A stretch of DNA of 64,000 nt from Gilichinskyi gelida (lineage in GTDB: Bacteria > Acidobacteriota > Thermoanaerobaculia > Gp7-AA8), in contig JBBPII010000021.1 of the NCBI GenBank assembly GCA_038040385.1, forward strand, positions 1-64,000, read 5' to 3'. The notes under the pieces are model-generated. The model was not told the origin of the DNA, did no database searches, and was given only the letters and a program-made list of their open reading frames with translations. Shown piece by piece: positions 45,777 to 53,961 of the stretch. The stretch's first letter is position 1, and each line of letters begins with the position of its first letter. The position numbers and the translations under genes are program-made.

Positions 45777-46580
45777 TCAGCGCAACGCTTCTTCCAGCGC
45801 GGTAGCGCTATCGGTTTTCTCATCCCGATACTTCACGATCACCGGCGTGGTCATCGACAGCCCGTGCTGCTCGGCGAAGGCGCCCTTCATCGGACGCGAG
45901 CCGGGGATGACGACGGCGCCGTATGGCACTTCACGGCGATAGATCTGGCCGCGCACGACGTCGTAGATCGGCGTCGACGCGGTGAGGATCACCCCCGCGC
46001 CGATCACGGCGCGCGAGCGGACCACGGTCCCCTCGTAGATGCCGCAGTTGCCGCCCACGACCACGTCGTCCTCGATGACCACCGGCAGGTTGCCGATCGG
46101 TTCGAGCACGCCGCCGATCTGCGCGGCGGCGCTCAGATGCACGCGCTTGCCGATCTGCGCGCAGGAGCCGACCAACGCGTGCGAGTCGATCATGGTGTCT
46201 TCGTCGACGTACGCGCCGACGTTCACGAAGGCCGGCGGCATCATCACCACCCCTTTGCCGATGTACGCGCCGCGCCGGATCGATGAGCCGCCCGGGACGA
46301 TGCGGATGCCGTCGGAGGCCTTGAAGCGCCGCGGCGGGATGGTGTCCTTGTCGATGAAGGAGAGCGCGCCGGACGCGAACTCCGACGCCACACCGAATTT
46401 GAACGCCGCGAGAATCCCCTGCTTCACCCACCCCTGCGCCTGCCACACGCCGTCTGCGTCGCGCACCGCGGCGCGGACCGCGCCCTTCTCCAGCTCCGCG
46501 AGGAACAACCCGATCGTCTTCAACGCCTCGGTGCGGTCGGCGTTGGCCAGAGCGTAGACCCGTTCTTCGATGGTCGGCAT
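45777..46580 (-). CDS. dapD: tetrahydrodipicolinate N-succinyltransferase
   Basis: 267 residues with a left-handed beta-helix hexapeptide region (~85-210). Motifs are GAYVDEDTMIDSHALVGSCA, HLSAAAQIGGVLEP and GVILTASTPIYDV. It succinylates tetrahydrodipicolinate, indicating the succinylase branch of diaminopimelate synthesis. It is the last gene of the asd-lysC-dapB-dapA-dapD run; dapE and the aminotransferase are not in it. Confidence 0.95.
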   Translation of the reverse strand: MPTIEERVYALANADRTEALKTIGLFLAELEKGAVRAAVRDADGVWQAQGWVKQGILAAFKFGVASEFASGALSFIDKDTIPPRRFKASDGIRIVPGGSSIRRGAYIGKGVVMMPPAFVNVGAYVDEDTMIDSHALVGSCAQIGKRVHLSAAAQIGGVLEPIGNLPVVIEDDVVVGGNCGIYEGTVVRSRAVIGAGVILTASTPIYDVVRGQIYRREVPYGAVVIPGSRPMKGAFAEQHGLSMTTPVIVKYRDEKTDSATALEEALR

Positions 46581-47495
46581 TTACTTGCTCACCGCATCGA
46601 ACAACCCGCACTCCTGCAGGATCGCCTCGAGCTTCTTGCGGTTCGCCTCCGTGATCGGCGCCAGCGGAGGGCGGACGGTGTCGGTGGGGATGATGCCGAG
46701 CATCTTGCACGCGGCCTTCACCGGGATGGGACTCGACTCGATGAAATTGCCGGTCATCAGCGGCAGGAGGCGCTCGTGGATGCGGCGGGCACCCGAGAAG
46801 TCGCCCGCCAGCGCTGCGGCGACCATCGTCGACATCGGCCCCGGCACTTCGTTCGAGGCAACCGAGATGATGCCGTCGGCGCCCGCGCCGATGAGCGGCA
46901 GGGTCCAGGCGTCGTCGCCGCTCAGGACGGCGAAGCCCTTCCGCCGATCGCGCAGGATGCTGAGGATCTGCTCCATGTTCCCCGACGCCTCTTTCACGCC
47001 GATGACGTTCGGCACCTCGGCGGCGATCTGCAGCGTCGTCGCCGCGGTCATGTTCACTCCGGTGCGGCCGGGGACGTTGTACATGATCATCGGGAAGCCG
47101 CTCTTCCGCTTCTCGATGGCCTCGGCCTGCATGCCGAAATGGCGGCGCAGCCCGTCGGGCGTCGGCTTGTTGTAGTAGGGCGTGATGGTGAGGACGCCGT
47201 CGGCTCCGAGCTCGATGGCCTGCACGGCGAGCTCGATGGCCCGGACGGTCGAGTTGCTGCCGGCTCCCGCGAGGACCGGCACGCGATGGTCGGCGGTCTC
47301 GATGACGATCTCCACCACCCGGCGGTGCTCGTCGGGCGTCAGCGTCGGATTCTCGCCGGTGGTGCCGCACGGGACGAGGAAGTTGATGCCTTCCGCGATC
47401 TGCCACTCGACGAAGCGCGCCAGCGCGGCCTCGTCGAGCGCGCCCGATTCCTTGAAGGGGGTGACGAGAGCCGTACCTACGCCTCTGAACTTCAT
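46581..47495 (-). CDS. dapA: 4-hydroxy-tetrahydrodipicolinate synthase
   Basis: 304 residues from ATG 47495. The TIM barrel has CGTTGENPTLTPDEH, catalytic Tyr in YNVPGRTGVNM and Schiff-base Lys in VIGVKEASGNMEQ. It condenses pyruvate and aspartate semialdehyde. It directly abuts dapD with no gap, and lies 22 nt after dapB. Confidence 0.96.
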   Translation of the reverse strand: MKFRGVGTALVTPFKESGALDEAALARFVEWQIAEGINFLVPCGTTGENPTLTPDEHRRVVEIVIETADHRVPVLAGAGSNSTVRAIELAVQAIELGADGVLTITPYYNKPTPDGLRRHFGMQAEAIEKRKSGFPMIMYNVPGRTGVNMTAATTLQIAAEVPNVIGVKEASGNMEQILSILRDRRKGFAVLSGDDAWTLPLIGAGADGIISVASNEVPGPMSTMVAAALAGDFSGARRIHERLLPLMTGNFIESSPIPVKAACKMLGIIPTDTVRPPLAPITEANRKKLEAILQECGLFDAVSK

Positions 47496-47517
47496 GTTCT
47501 GCTCCCGGGTTGCGACC

Positions 47518-48183
47518 CTAAAACACCAATTCATCAAACCGAAAGAATCCCTTCCGCCCGCGGACCATCTCCGCAGCCAGGACCGCGCCGCGGGCGAAGC
47601 CGTCGCGGCTGCGAGCGCGATGGGAGATCTCGATCAAATCGTCGGACGAGTCGAAGAACAGCGTGTGCAGGCCGAATTCCGCGCCGACCCGCGAGGAGGC
47701 GATCGGCGGATCGAGCTTGCCGCCGCTCCCCTCTTTGACTTCGCTCGCCATCTTCAGCGCGGTGCCGCTCGGCTCGTCCTTCTTTTGCGAGTGATGGCGC
47801 TCCTCGATGCCCGCCTCGTACTGCGGGAATCGCGCGACCAGCTCTCCGGCGCGGCGCGCCAGCGCGAACGCCACGTTCGCGCCGGGCGAGAAGTTCGAGG
47901 CGTAGACGCAGCCGATGCCGGACTTCTCCACGTGCGCGCGAACGTCGCCGAGCTGCTCGTTCCAACCCGTCGTACCGATCACCAGCCCGATGCCGTTGTC
48001 GCAGGCCAGGCCCACGGCGCGGCCGAGCGCCGAAGCATGCGAGAAGTCGATCAGCACCTCGGCGCCGTCGAGCGGCTCCTCGCGGTCGACGTCGAGGATA
48101 CAGACCACCTCGTGGCCGCGCTCCTTCGCCATGTTCTCGATGGTCTTGCCCATCTTGCCGTAGCCGTGGATGGCGACTTTCAT
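47518..48183 (-). CDS. dapB: 4-hydroxy-tetrahydrodipicolinate reductase
   Basis: 221 residues, slightly short for the family. It has the dinucleotide loop VAIHGYGKMGKTIE, VLIDFSHAS, GTTGWNEQL, the catalytic HHSQKKDEPSGTALKMA (H-H-x3-K-D-x-P-S-G-T) and a C-terminal reading ISHRARSRDGFARGAV. It is coupled to lysC by a 4-nt overlap. Confidence 0.95.
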   Translation of the reverse strand: MKVAIHGYGKMGKTIENMAKERGHEVVCILDVDREEPLDGAEVLIDFSHASALGRAVGLACDNGIGLVIGTTGWNEQLGDVRAHVEKSGIGCVYASNFSPGANVAFALARRAGELVARFPQYEAGIEERHHSQKKDEPSGTALKMASEVKEGSGGKLDPPIASSRVGAEFGLHTLFFDSSDDLIEISHRARSRDGFARGAVLAAEMVRGRKGFFRFDELVF

Positions 48184-49553
48184 GCCGGTACCGGCGCTTC
48201 GAACAGCGCGGCGTGAATGGCGCGCACCGCCTGGTCGGCGTCGCGCTCGTCGCAGACGATGGAGAGATTGAGACCGGACGTGCCGAGGGAGAACATCGAC
48301 ATCGGCACGCCACGCATGGCGTCGAAGACCCGCGCGCCCACGGCGGAGTCCTTCATCAGATTCCGCCCCACGATGGCCACGATGCACTGGTTGTTGCGCA
48401 CGTCGACGTCGATGCCGTTCTTCTCCAGCCGCTCCTTCAGCGCGTCGATGTTGTGGCTTTCGTCGACGGTGACGGAGACCGAGACCTCCGAGGTGGTGAT
48501 CAGATCGACGGAGACATGCAGTTCGTCGAAGATGGCGAAAAGGCGCGCCAGGAAGCCGTACGCGCCGAGCATGCGGCTGGAGGTCATGTGCACCACGCTC
48601 ACCCCCCGCTTGAGGGCCACCGCACGCGGGCCAGCCTCGCGCTGGTCGCCCTCGGCGCTCACCAGCGTCCCCGGGCTGGCCACGTTGTGCGTGTTGAGCA
48701 CGCGCACCGGGATGTTGCGCTCCACGGCCGGCGCGATGGTCTTCGGATGCAGGACTTTCGCCCCGAACCACGCCAGCTCCGCCGCCTCGACGTACGAGAT
48801 GTGGTCGATGACCCGCGCGCCGGGGATGAGCCGCGGGTCGCAGGTCATCATGCCGTCGACGTCGGTCCAGATCTGGATCTCCTCCGCGCCGATCGCCGCG
48901 CCGACGATGGCCGCGCTGTAGTCGGAGCCGCCGCGTCCGAGGGTGGTGGTGGCGCCGTCGCGGGTGCGGCCGATGAAGCCGCCCATGACCGGGATGTGCC
49001 GCCGCTCGACGATCGGGAGTAGCACGCGCTGGGCAGCGGCGCGCGTCTCGTCCATCAGGGGGCTGGCCTCGCCGAACTTGGCGTCGGTGAAGACGACCTC
49101 GCCGGAGTCGACCGGCTCGCCCGGCAGCGCCCGCATCATCATCGAGTAGGCGAAGAGCACCGACGAGAGCTGCTCGCCGATGGCCATCACTTTGTCCTTG
49201 GCCCGCGGGGTGATCTCGCGCAGCAGGGCGATGCCGCGCAGGATGGTGTGGATCTCTTCGATCTGGCGGTGCAGTTTCTTGAGGAAGGCCTCGAAGAAGT
49301 CGAATTTCTGCTGCACCAGGCGCATGGCGACGTCTTCGTGCCGCTGCCGCACGCGGTCGATGATCTCTGCGACGCGCGCCTCGTCCCCGGCGCACGCCGC
49401 CTCGGTCGAGGCCACGAGGTCGTTGGTGACGCCCGCCAGCGCGGAGACGACCACGATCGGATTGCGCTCCCGCCGCTCGGCAACGATGTCGATGGCGTTG
49501 GCCACGCGCTGCGCGTCGCCGACACTCGTGCCGCCAAACTTGATGATGATCAT
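48180..49553 (-). CDS. lysC: aspartate kinase (monofunctional, ACT-regulated)
   Basis: 457 residues. The kinase domain has IIIKFGGTSVGDAQRV at the N-terminus, FIGRTRDGATTTLGRGGSDY near 195-214, and WTDVDGMMTCDPR. Two ACT domains follow (VHMTSSRMLGAYGFLARLF; IVAIVGRNLMKDSAVGARVF) and probably give lysine feedback. No homoserine dehydrogenase domain is fused. It catalyses the first committed step of the aspartate pathway, with asd upstream and dapB downstream. Confidence 0.96.
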   Translation of the reverse strand: MIIIKFGGTSVGDAQRVANAIDIVAERRERNPIVVVSALAGVTNDLVASTEAACAGDEARVAEIIDRVRQRHEDVAMRLVQQKFDFFEAFLKKLHRQIEEIHTILRGIALLREITPRAKDKVMAIGEQLSSVLFAYSMMMRALPGEPVDSGEVVFTDAKFGEASPLMDETRAAAQRVLLPIVERRHIPVMGGFIGRTRDGATTTLGRGGSDYSAAIVGAAIGAEEIQIWTDVDGMMTCDPRLIPGARVIDHISYVEAAELAWFGAKVLHPKTIAPAVERNIPVRVLNTHNVASPGTLVSAEGDQREAGPRAVALKRGVSVVHMTSSRMLGAYGFLARLFAIFDELHVSVDLITTSEVSVSVTVDESHNIDALKERLEKNGIDVDVRNNQCIVAIVGRNLMKDSAVGARVFDAMRGVPMSMFSLGTSGLNLSIVCDERDADQAVRAIHAALFEAPVPA

Positions 49554-49575
49554 GAGCCGCCCCCCACCCGGTTCG

Positions 49576-49603
49576 CAGTTGGCCGTTGGCCGTTGGCCGT
49601 CAC
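49576..49603. repeat. GTTGGCCGTTGGCC tandem repeat (asd-lysC spacer)
   Basis: CAGTTGGCCGTTGGCCGTTG followed by GCCGTCAC, about three GTTGGCC units and the same unit as in the 6735-6800 element. On the minus strand its edge provides the TGA of asd. Confidence 0.6.
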
Positions 49604-50694
49604 AGCATGCCCTTCGCTTCCAGCAGCTCCGCGTTCAACAGCGCCGCCCCCGCCGCCCCGCGGACGGTGTTGTGCACCAGCGCGACCATGCGGTAGTCGA
49701 GGATGGGGCAAGGACGCAGCCGGCCGACGCTCACCGCCATCCCACCCTCCCGATCGCGGTCGAGGCGCGGCTGCGGGCGGTCGGTCTCGTCGAGCACGTG
49801 GATCGGCTGCCGCGGCGCGGACGGCAACGACAGCTCTTGCGGCTCTCCGCGAAACTCGCGCAGCGCATCGATGAGCTGCGCGCTGCTCGCTGCCAGCCGC
49901 AACCTGAGAGAGATCGTCATCAAATGCCCGTCGATCACCGGCACGCGATTCACCTGCGCGGAGATGGTCATCGGCGCCGGCTCGAAGCGGCCACCGCTCC
50001 ACCGCCCCAGGATCTTGCGCGGCTCGCTCTCGATTTTCTCTTCCTCGCCGCCGCCGATGTACGGGATCACGTTGTCGAGGATGGCATACGACGCCACGCC
50101 GTTGTAGCCGGCGCCGGAGATGGCCTGCATCGTCGTCACTTGCAGTTGCTCGATGCCGAAGGCGCGCTCGATCGGGGCGATGGCCATCGCCAGGCCGATT
50201 ACCGAGCAGTTGGGATTGGTCACGATGGCGCCGCGGCCGCCGCGCCGCTTGCGCTGCTGCTCGATCGCCACCAAATGTTCGGCGTTGACCTCGGGGATCA
50301 GCAGCGGCACGTCGTCGTCCATCCGATGGTTGCGCGAGTTGGAGACCACTACGCAGCCGCGGCCGGCGTAGAGCTCCTCCGCCTCGCCGGCCACCGAGGA
50401 GTCGAGGCCGGAGAAGAGGAGGCGCGATTCGAGATCCGCGTTGAGCGGCTTCACTTCCAGCGACGACGCAGCGCGCGGGAGGAGCGTGTCGAGCCGCCAG
50501 TCGGCGGCGTCCGCGTAGCGCTTCCCGGCGCTGCGGTCCGAGGCCACCACTTCGTGGAGGCGGAACCAGGGGTGATTCTCGAGCAGTTGCACGAAGCGCT
50601 GCCCGACCGAGCCGGTCGCGCCGAGGACCGCGACCGGGATGCGTTCGCTGCGCGATGTGCGCGCGTCAGCCGGGAGGGTGAGCGTTTCGGTCAT
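49600..50694 (-). CDS. asd: aspartate-semialdehyde dehydrogenase
   Basis: 364 residues. It has the NADP loop PVAVLGATGSVGQRFVQLL, catalytic Cys in VTNPNCSVIGLAM (near 160) and active-site His near HLMTISLRLRL. The N-terminal ~18 residues are longer than usual. The start region overlaps by 29 nt the end of the upstream membrane-protein gene, so a later start is possible. It heads the lysine/DAP operon. Confidence 0.94.
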   Translation of the reverse strand: MTETLTLPADARTSRSERIPVAVLGATGSVGQRFVQLLENHPWFRLHEVVASDRSAGKRYADAADWRLDTLLPRAASSLEVKPLNADLESRLLFSGLDSSVAGEAEELYAGRGCVVVSNSRNHRMDDDVPLLIPEVNAEHLVAIEQQRKRRGGRGAIVTNPNCSVIGLAMAIAPIERAFGIEQLQVTTMQAISGAGYNGVASYAILDNVIPYIGGGEEEKIESEPRKILGRWSGGRFEPAPMTISAQVNRVPVIDGHLMTISLRLRLAASSAQLIDALREFRGEPQELSLPSAPRQPIHVLDETDRPQPRLDRDREGGMAVSVGRLRPCPILDYRMVALVHNTVRGAAGAALLNAELLEAKGML

Positions 50695-52123
50695 GCAAGA
50701 GAGATTCTAAGACGAAGACGGCGGCCACCGCGCCGAGGTGAATGAGGCGCAGCGCAAGAAGATGCGACGCGAATGGCCCTACCGCCACGTGCGACAGATC
50801 GGCGGTGAAAGGGGCGTGCCATGGGCCCCAGCGAAACAGCCACCAGCCCGTGGCGGGAGAGGTGAGGCCGGCGAAGTCGTGAAAAAGCGCCCCTTCGTGG
50901 ATGATCACGTCCCATCCCACCAGCCAGCCGGCGGTGATCGCGATCGGCGTCATGGGAAAGAGCGTCGCCACAATTAGCGGCGCCAAGGCGTACCAGAACC
51001 ACCCCTCCTTCCCCGCCGCCGGCAGCGCCAGGCCCATGGCGCGGGCGCGGCGGATGTACCCGCCGGCGTGGACGACCTGCGCGACGGTGAAGGCGGCCAG
51101 GCCGGCGAGCGGAAACAGCGCCAGCCGGCGCTGCTTCGAGCGCAGCACGCCGAAGACGATCAGCGCGAGCAGCGGCACGGCGTAGAGCAGCATGCCTCGC
51201 AGCGTCAGCGCATTCCAGTGCTGCCCGCTGGTCCACACCGCGCTGGCGAGCGTCACCTTCACCATCTCGAAGTAGCGGATCGGCTGCGGCACTCCGGTGG
51301 TTGCCGCGGGGTCGAAGCCGAGGACGCCGAGGGGATTGTGCGTGCGCAGGGCGAGGTCGGCGATGGTGATGGCGATCGAGATCGCGCAGGCGATCGCGAC
51401 GGTGATCACGCGGAGGCGCGGAGTACGTTGACGGATCCAGAACAGCAGCAGGATCACCAGCGCGGGCCAGGTGTAGAGCTTGGTCGCCAGCGCCAGCGCC
51501 CAGAAGAGCGCGGCACGCCATGTCGATCCGGCGAACGTGCATGCCAGCGCCAGCGCGAGGAGCATGCAGGCGAAGGCGTCGTTGCTTGCGCGCGCCACGA
51601 GCGTCAGCCACGTCGGGAGCGACACCAGCAGCGCCGCCGCCGCGATCCCGCGCATCCCGAAAAACGTCTCGCCGATGCGCGCGGTCGCCAGCACGATGAC
51701 CGCGGCGAAGAGGATGGACAGCATGCGCCAGAAGCGCAGCTCCGCGAGCTGCGTGCGATGAATGAGGCGCCCGAGGCGCCCGGCGATCGAGTAGTAGAGC
51801 CGCGGCTGCTGCGCCTCGATGTTGGAGCGGAGATAGTTGGCGGTCGTGGCGTGATCGACCACCACCGCGCGCCTGCGGACCACCTCCGGCCAACCGGCGT
51901 CGACGTGTCCGAAGTCGGCCGGGTACGCCGGATCTCCCGCCGTCGCCGAGGCGAGATACTGCGCCACGGAGGGTTCGCGGATGTCGGGATTGCGCCCCTC
52001 CTGCAGCACGAACACCAGCCGCGCCACGTGCCACACCTCGTCCAGCCCCGCGTACGGCGGCAGCGCCGCCACCTGCAGCATCAGGCGGGCCAGGGCGGCG
52101 GCGGCGACCAGCGCGTACAGCAC
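50666..52123 (-). CDS. multi-pass membrane protein, GT-C/DUF2142-like glycosyltransferase (putative)
   Basis: 485 residues from GTG 52123. A longer reading from 52201 exists, but its extra N-terminal residues (GKDLRLRRPRSFAVFAAQDD) are encoded by the REP-type palindrome at 52136-52222, so I place the start after it. There are about ten hydrophobic spans. The first periplasmic loop has GLDEVWHVARLVFVLQEG, an acidic DE motif as in GT-C enzymes that use polyprenyl-phosphate sugars. The family call is tentative. It is 5' of asd with a 29-nt overlap. Confidence 0.6.
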   Translation of the reverse strand: MLYALVAAAALARLMLQVAALPPYAGLDEVWHVARLVFVLQEGRNPDIREPSVAQYLASATAGDPAYPADFGHVDAGWPEVVRRRAVVVDHATTANYLRSNIEAQQPRLYYSIAGRLGRLIHRTQLAELRFWRMLSILFAAVIVLATARIGETFFGMRGIAAAALLVSLPTWLTLVARASNDAFACMLLALALACTFAGSTWRAALFWALALATKLYTWPALVILLLFWIRQRTPRLRVITVAIACAISIAITIADLALRTHNPLGVLGFDPAATTGVPQPIRYFEMVKVTLASAVWTSGQHWNALTLRGMLLYAVPLLALIVFGVLRSKQRRLALFPLAGLAAFTVAQVVHAGGYIRRARAMGLALPAAGKEGWFWYALAPLIVATLFPMTPIAITAGWLVGWDVIIHEGALFHDFAGLTSPATGWWLFRWGPWHAPFTADLSHVAVGPFASHLLALRLIHLGAVAAVFVLESLLHDRNAHPPG

Positions 52124-52135
52124 GATCCGCGCGAC

Positions 52136-52222
52136 GTCATCCTGAGCCGCGAAGACGGCGAAGGATCTCGGCCTACGCAACCTGAGATCCTTCCCCTTCA
52201 CTTCGTTCAGGGTCAGGATGAC
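52136..52222. repeat. REP-type palindrome, copy 5 (between divergent genes)
   Basis: GTCATCCTGAGCCGCGAAGA ... GGCGAAGGATCTCGGCC, then GAGATCCTTCCCCTTCACTT and GGTCAGGATGAC. The ATG of amtB (52218) lies in its right end. The upstream glycosyltransferase reading extends through its left side. Confidence 0.8.
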
Positions 52223-53492
52223 GAGTATTTTTCATGTCGCATTAATATCATCGGTTATAATCGCGCTCATCGTTCCCGCCGATACCGCCTGGCTCCTGGT
52301 CGCCACCGCGCTGGTGCTCATGATGACCCCGGCCCTCGGATTCTTCTACGGCGGGATGGTCCGCGCCAAGAACGCTCTCAACACTTTGATGATGAGCTTC
52401 TCCGCGCTCGGCTTCGTCGGATTGGCGTGGGCCTTCTTCGGCTACTCCTTCGCCTTCGGCCGCGGATCGCAGTATTTCCTGCTGCGCGGCGTCGGCCTCG
52501 AGGCGAAAGGGACGATCCCGCACCTCCTCTTCTTCGCCTACCAGGGAACGTTCGCCGTCATCACCGCCGCGCTGATCTCCGGCGCGATCGTGGAGCGGAT
52601 GCGCTTCGGCCCGTACGTGGTCTTCATCACCATCTGGTCGCTGGCGGTCTACGCGCCGGTCGCGCACTGGGTGTGGGGCGGCGGCTGGATCGCCAACCTC
52701 GGCGCGCTCGACTTCGCCGGCGGCACGGTGGTGCACGTGAACGCCGCGGCCGCGGCGATGGTCTGCGCGGTGGTGGTCGGAGCCCGGAAGGACTACGCGC
52801 GCCAGGCCATCCTGCCGCAGAACGTACCGTTCACGCTCCTCGGCGCGGGACTGCTGTGGCTCGGTTGGTTCGGATTCAACGCCGGGTCCGCGCTGGCAGC
52901 GAACGGCATCGCCGCGCTGGCCTTCGTCAACACCATGCTGGCGCCGACGGCGACGTTGGTGGTCTGGACGATGCTCGACCTGATGCGCACGCGCAAGGCC
53001 ACCGCGATCGGCGCGGCGACGGGCATCGTGGTCGGCCTGGTGGCCATCACCCCCGCCGCGGGATTCATCAGTCCGCGATTCGCCATCGTGCTCGGCGCGA
53101 TCGCCGCGGTGCCGAGCTACTTCGCGCTGCTCTACCGGGCGAAGACTCGCCTCGACGACTCGCTCGACGTCGTCGCCGCGCATGGCGTCGGCGGCATCGT
53201 CGGCGCGCTGCTCACCGGCGTCTTCGCCTCGAAGCAGTGGAACCCCGGCGGCGCCGACGGCCTCCTCGCCGGCAACGCGCGGCAGCTCGGCGTCCAAGCC
53301 ATCGCCATCCTGGCCACGCTCGTCTACAGCGGCGTGGTGACGTTCATCATCGTGAAGCTCGTCGGCGTGGTGATGGCGCTGCGCACCAACACCCGCGACG
53401 AAGGCCTCGGCCTCGACGTCACGCAACACGGCGAGGAGGCGTACAGCAGGGGTGAGGGGGCCATTCTCGTGCTCGACGGGAGGAGCGATTGA
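52218..53492 (+). CDS. amtB: ammonium transporter
   Basis: 424 residues and ~11 membrane spans. Amt signatures are DTAWLLVATALVLMMTPALG and FFYGGMVRAKNALN, the pore-lining His in GGTVVHVNAAAAAMVCAVVV (near 175), and VAAHGVGGIVGALLTGVFA (near 317). The C-terminal cytoplasmic tail has DEGLGLDVTQHGEEAY, which docks PII. The only ATG start available (52218) is inside a REP palindrome; a non-ATG start slightly downstream cannot be excluded. The PII gene follows. Confidence 0.94.
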   Translation: MTSIFHVALISSVIIALIVPADTAWLLVATALVLMMTPALGFFYGGMVRAKNALNTLMMSFSALGFVGLAWAFFGYSFAFGRGSQYFLLRGVGLEAKGTIPHLLFFAYQGTFAVITAALISGAIVERMRFGPYVVFITIWSLAVYAPVAHWVWGGGWIANLGALDFAGGTVVHVNAAAAAMVCAVVVGARKDYARQAILPQNVPFTLLGAGLLWLGWFGFNAGSALAANGIAALAFVNTMLAPTATLVVWTMLDLMRTRKATAIGAATGIVVGLVAITPAAGFISPRFAIVLGAIAAVPSYFALLYRAKTRLDDSLDVVAAHGVGGIVGALLTGVFASKQWNPGGADGLLAGNARQLGVQAIAILATLVYSGVVTFIIVKLVGVVMALRTNTRDEGLGLDVTQHGEEAYSRGEGAILVLDGRSD

Positions 53493-53498
53493 CCACGT

Positions 53499-53583
53499 TT
53501 ATCCTGAGCGCGAAGGGCGAAGGATCTGCCGCCCACTTGCGCAGCGCATATAGGCGCCAGATCCCTCGCTTCGCTCGGGATAA
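53499..53583. repeat. REP-type palindrome, copy 6 (amtB-PII spacer)
   Basis: TTATCCTGAGCGCGAAGGGC ... GAAGGATCTGCC, then GCCAGATCCCTCGCTTCGCT and CGGGATAA. It is a more diverged member of the GTCATCCTGAGCG family. It lies between two genes that are normally one operon. Confidence 0.75.
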
Positions 53584-53598
53584 ATTAGTGAGGAGCGA

Positions 53599-53961
53599 AT
53601 GAAACTCGTCGTCGCCATCATCCGGCCCGACCGCCTCGGCAACGTGCTCGAGGAGTTGTTCCGCGCGAAGATCGCCGGCCTCACCATCAGCCGCGTGCAG
53701 GGGCACGGCGGCGAGACCGAGCGCGTGGAGACCTATCGCGGCACGACGGTCAAGATGGAGCTGACCGAGAAAGTGCGCATCGAGATCGGCGTCTCCGATC
53801 ACTTCGTCGATCCGACCATCGACGCCATCATCGCCGGCGCGCGCACCGGCGACGTCGGCGACGGAAAGATCTTCGTGATGCCGGTGGAGCGCGTGGTGCG
53901 GATCCGGACCGGGGAGACGGACCGCGCGGCGGTGACGCCGGTGGGAGTCGCGCCGGATTGA
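53599..53961 (+). CDS. nitrogen regulatory protein PII (GlnB/GlnK type, non-uridylylatable T-loop)
   Basis: 120 residues. The ATP/2-OG-binding elements are MKLVVAIIRPDRLGNVLEEL, the T-loop base GHGG (residues 35-38) and the C-terminal KIFVMPVERVVRIRTGETD. In the T-loop, Y46 is kept but residue 51 is Val (TYRGTTVKME), so the usual uridylylated Tyr51 is missing. The pairing with amtB indicates channel gating by ligand binding alone. GAAATG-like spacing with GAGGAGCG precedes ATG 53599. Confidence 0.92.
   Translation: MKLVVAIIRPDRLGNVLEELFRAKIAGLTISRVQGHGGETERVETYRGTTVKMELTEKVRIEIGVSDHFVDPTIDAIIAGARTGDVGDGKIFVMPVERVVRIRTGETDRAAVTPVGVAPD

Noticed and set aside
52124..52201. First ~26 residues of the membrane glycosyltransferase reading
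   Set aside because: They are encoded by the REP palindrome, so I moved the start to GTG 52123. An expression start within the repeat is still possible.
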